Of a DNA stretch of 64,000 bases, positions 58,807 through 64,000 are shown piece after piece (position 1 is the stretch's first letter; every line of letters begins with the position of its first letter). The stretch covers positions 580,605 through 644,604 of the forward strand of contig NZ_BMHT01000002.1 of the NCBI RefSeq assembly GCF_014641455.1, given 5' to 3'. Source of the stretch: Hymenobacter cavernae. Lineage in GTDB: Bacteria; Bacteroidota; Bacteroidia; Cytophagales; Hymenobacteraceae. The translations under genes were made by a program, and so were the position numbers. The notes beneath the pieces are model-generated. The model ran no database searches and had not been told where the DNA came from. It worked only from the letters and a program-made list of their open reading frames with translations.

Positions 58807-60375
58807 TTACCGCCAGCCGCCACCTAGGGCGTGGTACAAATCTGTCACGGCCTGTCGCTGTTGCAGCACATCATTCACGCTGTTGAGCTGAGCCGAAAGT
58901 AGACTTTGCTGAGCCGTAAGCACTTCCGTGTAATTGGCGAAGCCGGCGCGCAATAATTCTCGGGTATAATCAACGGCTTTGTCGAGCGCCGCCAGCTGTT
59001 GCGCGCGGAGCCTAGCTTTTTCGGTGGCACTCTGGTAGGCAAACAGCGCGTTAGAAACCTCTTGGCCCGCCGTGAACATGGTCTGTTGGTAGGTGGCTAG
59101 GTACTCACGTTGTAAGCCCTCGGCCCTCCGCAATCGGGCGCGATTAAGGCCTTGGCTGAAAATGGGTTGGGCCAGTCCTCCTACCAAACTAGCAAATACA
59201 GCCGAGGGTGAAAACAGGTCCTGAAGCGTGGTGTTGATGAGGCCGCCGTTGGCCGTGATGGTGAAGCTAGGATAGAAGTAAGCACGGGCCGCGTTGGTCA
59301 GCTCAAAGCTCGACTCAAAAGCGTACTCGGCCTGTTGCACGTCGGGGCGGTTGCGCAGGAGCTGGCCTGGGACGCCGGTGAGCAGGGGTGGAGCTGCGTC
59401 CTGGCCAGCTAGGGTGCTCCGCTCAATTGGGCTGGGCGTGCGACCTAGCAGCGTCGCCATCAGGTTTTCCGTTTCGCGGATGTTGCGCTGCAAATCCGGG
59501 ATAGTGACTTCGGCGGCGTAGCGTTGGGCTTCGCTTTGCACCACGGCGGCTTCCGTTACCACATCGCCTTCCTTCAACAGGCGCATCGTTTCCACGTCCT
59601 GAATACGGACCTGCACCGTTTGACGCGTTATTTCTAGCTGAGCATCAAGAGCTAGCAGGTAGTAGTAGTTATCCGCAATGTCGGCAATGAGCTGGGTTTG
59701 CACCACTCGCCGGTACGCCTCACTCTGAAGCAAAGAGGCCACATAGGAGCGTTTGTTGCTGCGCAGCTTGCCCCACACGTCGGCCTCCCAACTGCTGCTC
59801 AGGGCTAGGAGATACTGACGTGGCGCCCCGCCCGTCACAATGGTTGATTGATCGGTAGTAGTCGTGCCGCCCGTGGTGGTACCGCCTCCAGTAGTAGTGC
59901 CGCCGCCTGTTGTTCCGCCACCAGTCCCACCTGTGCCAGTCCCGCCTGTACCAGTTCCGCCTGTACCAGTTCCGCCTGTGCCAGTCCCGCCCGTAGTGGT
60001 GCTGCCGCCGGCATTGGTGCCCACCTGCGTTCCGCGGGCGCGCGACAGCGTAGTGGTAGCTCGCCCGTTCAGGCTAGGTAAGAAGGCTGCCTGGCTTTGC
60101 GCCAGCAAAGCCTGCGTCTGCTCGATGCGCGCCACCGCCACTTGCAAGTTGCGATTGTTAGTAAGGCCTTCGGTGATAAGCTTTTGCAGCAGCGGATCGG
60201 TGAACAGCTGTTGCCACGGGCGAGAAGCTAGGGTGGTCGTATCGGTAGTGGCCGCGTCGCGGTAGAGGCCGGTGGTGGGCGTCTCGGGGCGGCTATACGG
60301 GTGCAGGAGTTGGCAGCTACCGGCCGCGAGCAGGAGCAAGGGGAGAAGAAGGCGCGGCAGTTGGGTGGTTGTCAT
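58807..60375 (-). CDS. RND efflux outer-membrane factor (OprM/NodT-like lipoprotein) with Gly/Thr-rich loop
   Basis: A 522-residue TolC-family protein with a lipobox-like LLLAAGSC (C21). Two repeated halves of helical and barrel segments are seen: LTNNRNLQVAVARIEQTQAL and later LLRNRPDVQQAEYAFESSFE, a typical NodT signature. Between them, residues about 119-176 are almost only Gly and Thr, in a place that should be the first extracellular barrel loop. It is the last gene of the operon, 78 bp after the pump. It completes the tripartite efflux system in the outer membrane. Substrates unknown. Confidence 0.92.
   Translation of the reverse strand: MTTTQLPRLLLPLLLLAAGSCQLLHPYSRPETPTTGLYRDAATTDTTTLASRPWQQLFTDPLLQKLITEGLTNNRNLQVAVARIEQTQALLAQSQAAFLPSLNGRATTTLSRARGTQVGTNAGGSTTTGGTGTGGTGTGGTGTGGTGTGGTGGGTTGGGTTTGGGTTTGGTTTTDQSTIVTGGAPRQYLLALSSSWEADVWGKLRSNKRSYVASLLQSEAYRRVVQTQLIADIADNYYYLLALDAQLEITRQTVQVRIQDVETMRLLKEGDVVTEAAVVQSEAQRYAAEVTIPDLQRNIRETENLMATLLGRTPSPIERSTLAGQDAAPPLLTGVPGQLLRNRPDVQQAEYAFESSFELTNAARAYFYPSFTITANGGLINTTLQDLFSPSAVFASLVGGLAQPIFSQGLNRARLRRAEGLQREYLATYQQTMFTAGQEVSNALFAYQSATEKARLRAQQLAALDKAVDYTRELLRAGFANYTEVLTAQQSLLSAQLNSVNDVLQQRQAVTDLYHALGGGWR
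59926..59991 (-). repeat. 15-bp tandem repeats inside the outer-membrane factor gene
   Basis: About four units of 15 bp encode G-G-T-G-T repeats; variants such as CCTGTACCAG and CCTGTGCCAG alternate between units. Further irregular Gly/Thr codons extend on both sides (59848-60021). The unit is a multiple of three, so gain or loss of units changes loop length without frameshift. Confidence 0.85.
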
Positions 60376-60453
60376 TTTGACGTGTTGTTTATCTCAGCTT
60401 CTCGTTCAGTATCCAGGATTTAAACCCTGGGCTACGAAGCGGTCTTTCGTGAG

Positions 60454-63400
60454 CTAGGCAATAGCCGGTTCAGGCTTGGGCTGGTCCTCGGGCTTTTTCT
60501 GCCCGGCGGGCGGCGGTCCACCTTCAGCTTCCTCAGCTTCCAATTGCTCCTGCGTCTTGGGCGGACCGCTGATGCGCTCCTGGATACCCTCAAAAATCAT
60601 GAACAGCACCGGGATGAAAAACACCCCGATCAGCGTCCCGAACAGCATTCCGCCGATGGCGCCCGCGCCAATGCTTTTGTTGCCACTTGCACCCGCGCCG
60701 GTGGCAAACAGTAGCGGCATGAGGCCGAACACGAATGCAAACGAAGTCATCAAAATTGGGCGCAGACGGGCTTTCGCACCTTCCACCGCTGCCTCTACGA
60801 TACCCATTTCGCCACCACGTCGCCGCGCCAACGAAAACTCGATCATCAGGATGGCGTTTTTAGCCAGCAGACCGATGAGCATAATCACCGAAATCTGAAG
60901 GTAGATGTTGTTGTCGATGCCGAAAAGCTTGGCAAACAAGTACGTGCCACTCAAGCCAATAGGAATGGAAAGCAGCACCGCAAACGGCAGCAAGTAGCTC
61001 TCATACTGCGCGCTCAGCAGCAGGTACACGAAGATGATCGACAAAGCAAAAATGTAGAGCGACTGCCGACCGCTGTTCTGCTCCTCGCGGCTGATCCCCG
61101 AAAACTCATAACTATAGCCCGTTGGGAGCTTCTGCGCAGCTACTTCCTGAATAGCTATCAGCGCCTCGCCGGAGCTAGCTCCCTGTTTTGGCTGCCCATT
61201 GACGGAAATAGCCGTGAACAGGTTGAAACGGTTCAGGCTCTCAGGGCCGTACACTCGCGTGAGGGTCACAAATTCCGTGATAGGTGCCATGGCGCCGGAG
61301 GCATTGCGCACAAAGATCTTGCTCAGCCCCTCGGGGCTGGCCCGGTAGAGGGTGTCGGCCTGTACCATCACGCGGAATTGCTTGCCGAACTGGTTGAAGT
61401 TGGATGCATACGAGCCACCGTAGTACACTTGCATGGCGTTCAGGATATCGGCTTCGGTGAGACCAGCTTCTTTTACCTTCGCCACGTTCACGCTAAGCTG
61501 GTATTGTGGAAAGCCCGGGTTGAAAGTCGTGGTAGCATCCCGGATTTCGGGGCGCTGGTTGAGTGCCGCCAGAAAATTTTGCGCTACCTGGTAAAACTCA
61601 GCTGTCGTGTGGCCACCACGGTCTTGCAGCTGAAATGTGAAGCCGCCTGTGGCGCCAAAACCGGTGATGGTGGGCTGAGGCAGACTGCGAATAGTGCCTT
61701 CTCGGATATGAGCCGTGCGCTTGTTTATTTCTTCCAGCACATCTTCGTTTGTCACGTCTTTGCGCTCATCCCAGGGCTTGAGGCGCACAATCACCATCCC
61801 GTAGGCGCTGCCCTGGCCAGCCAGGAAATTGCGGCCCGTGTTGCGGAGCGTACCTCGCACCGCTGGAATAGCGCGGATGAGGCTATCGACTTCGTCGGTA
61901 ACGACCGTAGTGCGTTCCAGCGTGGAGGCTGGCGGCAGCGACACGTTCACGTAAATGGTGCCCATGTCTTCGTTGGGCACGAAGCTGCTCGGCGTAGTCG
62001 TCATCAGCAGGTACAGACCCACCCCGAAGCCGGCCACACCCATCAAAGCTAGCCACTTGCGGGCACCCAGAAACTGCACGGCGCCAGTGTATTTGGTGAC
62101 CATGGCATCGTAGGCCGCGTTGAACGACACGCTGAAGCGCTGCATCAGCGTCTTCTTTTTGGCATGTTTGGCTTCCTCGTGAACGGGCGGCTTCAGGAAC
62201 AGCGCCGCCAGCGCCGGGCAAAGTGTAAGTGCATTAACAGCCGAAATCAGGATGGCCACGGCCAGGGTGATGCCGAACTGTTTGTAGAACACGCCCACCG
62301 AACCCGTAATGAACGTGACCGGTAGGAACACCGCCGCCATCACCAGCGTGATGCTCAGAATGGCCCCAGTTATTTCGCTCATGGCGTCGATAGCGGCTTT
62401 GCGGGGGGAAGTGTAGCCGCTTTCGAGCTTAGCGTGCACAGCCTCCACCACTACAATGGCATCGTCGACCACAATGCCAATGGCGAGCACCAAGGCAAAG
62501 AGCGTCAGTAGGTTGATGCTAAAGCCAAAGATGTAGAGAAAGAAGAACGTACCGAGAATAGACACCGGCACCGAGACGCCGTGAATGATAGTGGAGCGGA
62601 AGTCTTGGAGAAAAATAAAAATGACCAAGAACACCAGCACAAAGCATTCTAACAGCGTGTGAATTACCTTGTCAATGGATGCGTCGAGGAAATCGTTGAT
62701 GTTCACTAGGTTGATGTAGTGCACACCGGCCGGAAACGACTTCGACGCTTCTTCTAGCACCGCCACCGACTTATTGATCACCTCGCGGGCATTGGAGCCT
62801 GGTGTCTGGTTCACCGAGATACCCACTGAGGGTTTGCCGAAGGTGGTGCTGCTGTTGTTGTAAGCCTGGGCACCTAGCTCAATGCGGGCCACATCTTTAA
62901 GACGAAGCAATTGACCCTGCGCTGTGCCCTTGAGCACGATGTTGCCGAACTGCTCCGCCGTTTGCAGCTTGCCTGTGTACTTGATGACATACTGAAAGCT
63001 CTGGGCGCTGTTTTCACCAAAGGCTCCGGGCGCGGCTTCCACGTTTTGGTCGGCCAAGGCGGCAGTTACGTCCCTAGGCGTCAGGCCGTAGATGGCCATT
63101 ACGTCGGGCTTGAGCCAGATGCGCATGGCGTAAGTAAGCGAGCCAAAAGCGTTGGCCGCGCCAACCCCGTTTACCCGCTGCACTTGCGGCACAATGTTGA
63201 TTTGGGCGTAGTTCTGAAGAAAGGTCTGATCGTAGGCCGGATTATCGCTGTAGAGGGCGAAGATCAGCAGGTTACTGCTCTGCTGCTTACGTACCGTTAC
63301 GCCGGCTAGGGTCACTTCTTGAGGTAGCAAGCTGGTGGCGCTGGACACGCGGTTTTGCACGTCGATGGCAGCCTGATCGGGGTCGGTGCCCACGTTGAAA

Positions 63401-63678
63401 AACACCTGAATGCTACCGGAGCCCTGGTTCGTGGCTGAAGAGGTCATGTAGGTCATGCCTTCTACGCCGTTGATCTGTTCCTCAAGCGGCACCAGCACGC
63501 TTTTGAGCACCACATCAGCGTTGGCGCCCGCGTAGCTAGCCGACACCTGCACCGTAGGCGGCGAAATATCCGGGTACTGCGCAATAGGCAAACTGATCAG
63601 CCCGAGCACGCCCAACAGCACGATAATGACCGAAATAACGGTGGAGAGCACCGGGCGCTCAATGAATATTTTTAACAT
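60454..63678 (-). CDS. RND multidrug efflux pump, HAE1 family (AcrB/MexB-like)
   Basis: A 1074-residue pump from the ATG at 63678 (MLKIFIERPVLSTVISVIIV); a TTG five codons upstream is less likely. Twelve membrane helices and two large periplasmic loops are expected. IGIVVDDAIVVVEAVHAKLE in helix 4 carries the Asp pair of the proton relay, and GLLAKNAILMIEF in helix 11 matches the HAE1 signature. The C-terminus is Pro/Glu-rich (EEAEGGPPPAGQKKPEDQPK). It exports hydrophobic or amphipathic compounds by proton antiport with the adaptor upstream and the OMF downstream. Confidence 0.95.
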   Translation of the reverse strand: MLKIFIERPVLSTVISVIIVLLGVLGLISLPIAQYPDISPPTVQVSASYAGANADVVLKSVLVPLEEQINGVEGMTYMTSSATNQGSGSIQVFFNVGTDPDQAAIDVQNRVSSATSLLPQEVTLAGVTVRKQQSSNLLIFALYSDNPAYDQTFLQNYAQINIVPQVQRVNGVGAANAFGSLTYAMRIWLKPDVMAIYGLTPRDVTAALADQNVEAAPGAFGENSAQSFQYVIKYTGKLQTAEQFGNIVLKGTAQGQLLRLKDVARIELGAQAYNNSSTTFGKPSVGISVNQTPGSNAREVINKSVAVLEEASKSFPAGVHYINLVNINDFLDASIDKVIHTLLECFVLVFLVIFIFLQDFRSTIIHGVSVPVSILGTFFFLYIFGFSINLLTLFALVLAIGIVVDDAIVVVEAVHAKLESGYTSPRKAAIDAMSEITGAILSITLVMAAVFLPVTFITGSVGVFYKQFGITLAVAILISAVNALTLCPALAALFLKPPVHEEAKHAKKKTLMQRFSVSFNAAYDAMVTKYTGAVQFLGARKWLALMGVAGFGVGLYLLMTTTPSSFVPNEDMGTIYVNVSLPPASTLERTTVVTDEVDSLIRAIPAVRGTLRNTGRNFLAGQGSAYGMVIVRLKPWDERKDVTNEDVLEEINKRTAHIREGTIRSLPQPTITGFGATGGFTFQLQDRGGHTTAEFYQVAQNFLAALNQRPEIRDATTTFNPGFPQYQLSVNVAKVKEAGLTEADILNAMQVYYGGSYASNFNQFGKQFRVMVQADTLYRASPEGLSKIFVRNASGAMAPITEFVTLTRVYGPESLNRFNLFTAISVNGQPKQGASSGEALIAIQEVAAQKLPTGYSYEFSGISREEQNSGRQSLYIFALSIIFVYLLLSAQYESYLLPFAVLLSIPIGLSGTYLFAKLFGIDNNIYLQISVIMLIGLLAKNAILMIEFSLARRRGGEMGIVEAAVEGAKARLRPILMTSFAFVFGLMPLLFATGAGASGNKSIGAGAIGGMLFGTLIGVFFIPVLFMIFEGIQERISGPPKTQEQLEAEEAEGGPPPAGQKKPEDQPKPEPAIA

Positions 63679-63705
63679 GCTTATTTCTGACAATCAATTA
63701 GGAAC

Positions 63706-63758
63706 CCACCGTCATGCTTACGCCTTTCTTCGGTTCGGCAAGCTCAGCATGACGGTGG
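63706..63758. repeat. Intergenic inverted repeat, family G
   Basis: CCACCGTCATGCT and AGCATGACGGTGG form a perfect 13-bp stem around a 27-nt loop, between the adaptor and pump genes. It lies inside the operon, so may reduce or stabilise the downstream message. A fragment of the same family is at 57641-57659. Confidence 0.8.
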
Positions 63759-63780
63759 ATTATAGGGTCCTGTATCTCTG

Positions 63781-64000
63781 TTACCGGCTTACGGCCACAT
63801 CCTGCTTCGCCGACTTCACCAACCTAGGTCGGATCTTCACACCGTCTTTCAAACCGCCGACACCTTCTACAATCACTTTCTGACCTGGTCTCAAGCCCTG
63901 CTGCACCACAAACGAGCTACCGTCGGGGGTAGGCACTACCGTAATGGCGGCAGCGTGTGCGGCCGTGTCGGCACCTAGCACATAGGCGAAGCGCTTGCCT
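63781..64000 (-). CDS. RND periplasmic adaptor (membrane fusion protein), C-terminal part
   Basis: The frame ends at 63781 and runs off the right edge; 72 codons are visible. It includes VVPTPDGSSFVVQQGLRPGQ and KVIVEGVGGLKDG, the usual end of AcrA/MexA-type adaptors (Q-G-L-x-x-G-x-x-V-I-x-x-G). It is the first visible gene of the efflux operon, 102 bp before the pump gene. The rest of the protein, including the lipid anchor and hairpin, is outside the window. Confidence 0.85.
   Translation of the reverse strand, partial: GKRFAYVLGADTAAHAAAITVVPTPDGSSFVVQQGLRPGQKVIVEGVGGLKDGVKIRPRLVKSAKQDVAVSR

Noticed and set aside
59864..60265. Plus-strand ORF rich in Pro/Val (PPVPVPPVPV)
   Set aside because: It is the reverse complement of the Gly/Thr repeat in the outer-membrane factor gene.

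Overview
The window looks like chromosome of a high-GC Bacteroidota bacterium of the Hymenobacter type (order Cytophagales). The reasons are the T9SS C-terminal sorting domains, SusC/SusD pair, Nudix/winged-helix sugar regulator, NagB-LmbE fusion, flexirubin-type pigment genes, TAnnTTTG-like promoter boxes and weak Shine-Dalgarno sites. GC is roughly 60 percent by eye, with AT-richer islands near 12.3-13.7, 28.2-28.6 and 53.5-54.2 kb. No tRNA, rRNA, CRISPR array or transposase was seen.

Layout. 1-7143 (minus): at least nine co-directional genes for an aryl-polyene/flexirubin-type pigment: tyrosine ammonia-lyase, FabG reductase, hotdog thioesterase, ketosynthase, a KS-like protein without the catalytic Cys, ACP, Sfp-type PPTase, a second ketosynthase, and the N-terminus of a further KS-like protein cut by the window edge. 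7635-14673: a compact class I lanthipeptide-like locus with full-length LanB, a LytTR regulator/histidine kinase pair on the opposite strand, a 47-residue precursor peptide and a LanC homologue that has lost most catalytic and zinc-binding residues. 14.7-17.0 kb: CrtC/AttH-like lipoprotein, Fur-family regulator, small secreted protein. 17.2-27.5 kb: two huge T9SS-secreted FG-GAP proteins built from exact seven-repeat modules (4x7 and 2x7). 27.8-32.0 kb: small proteins, a YiaK/DlgD-type dehydrogenase and three tandem paralogues with a Cys-rich N-terminus, a membrane segment and a CarboxypepD_reg-like domain. 32.2-38.4 kb: APC permease, GlcNAc catabolism (nagA, nagB-LmbE) and an SGNH hydrolase. 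38.6-52.3 kb: polysaccharide-utilisation region with GH31, Nudix regulator with a palindromic operator, SusC, SusD, GH3 and a type-B carboxylesterase. 52.5-57.3 kb: GT32-like glycosyltransferase, hypotheticals, Crp/Fnr regulator, DUF4260-like protein and a CPA1 antiporter. 57.7-64.0 kb: GAPDH and a tripartite RND efflux operon (adaptor truncated by the window edge, pump, outer-membrane factor).

Two window-wide patterns stand out. The palindrome CCTAGG (often ACCTAGGT) occurs about 80 times by eye, about four times chance expectation, in genes (where it writes Leu-Gly as CTA-GGT) and between genes; it resembles a highly iterated palindrome such as cyanobacterial HIP1. Most gene junctions also carry long inverted repeats from a few dispersed families, one of which supplies the stop codon of the preceding gene twice. 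The best candidate for an undescribed system is the lanthipeptide locus: a dehydratase, a one-cysteine precursor and a LanC that appears unable to bind zinc.
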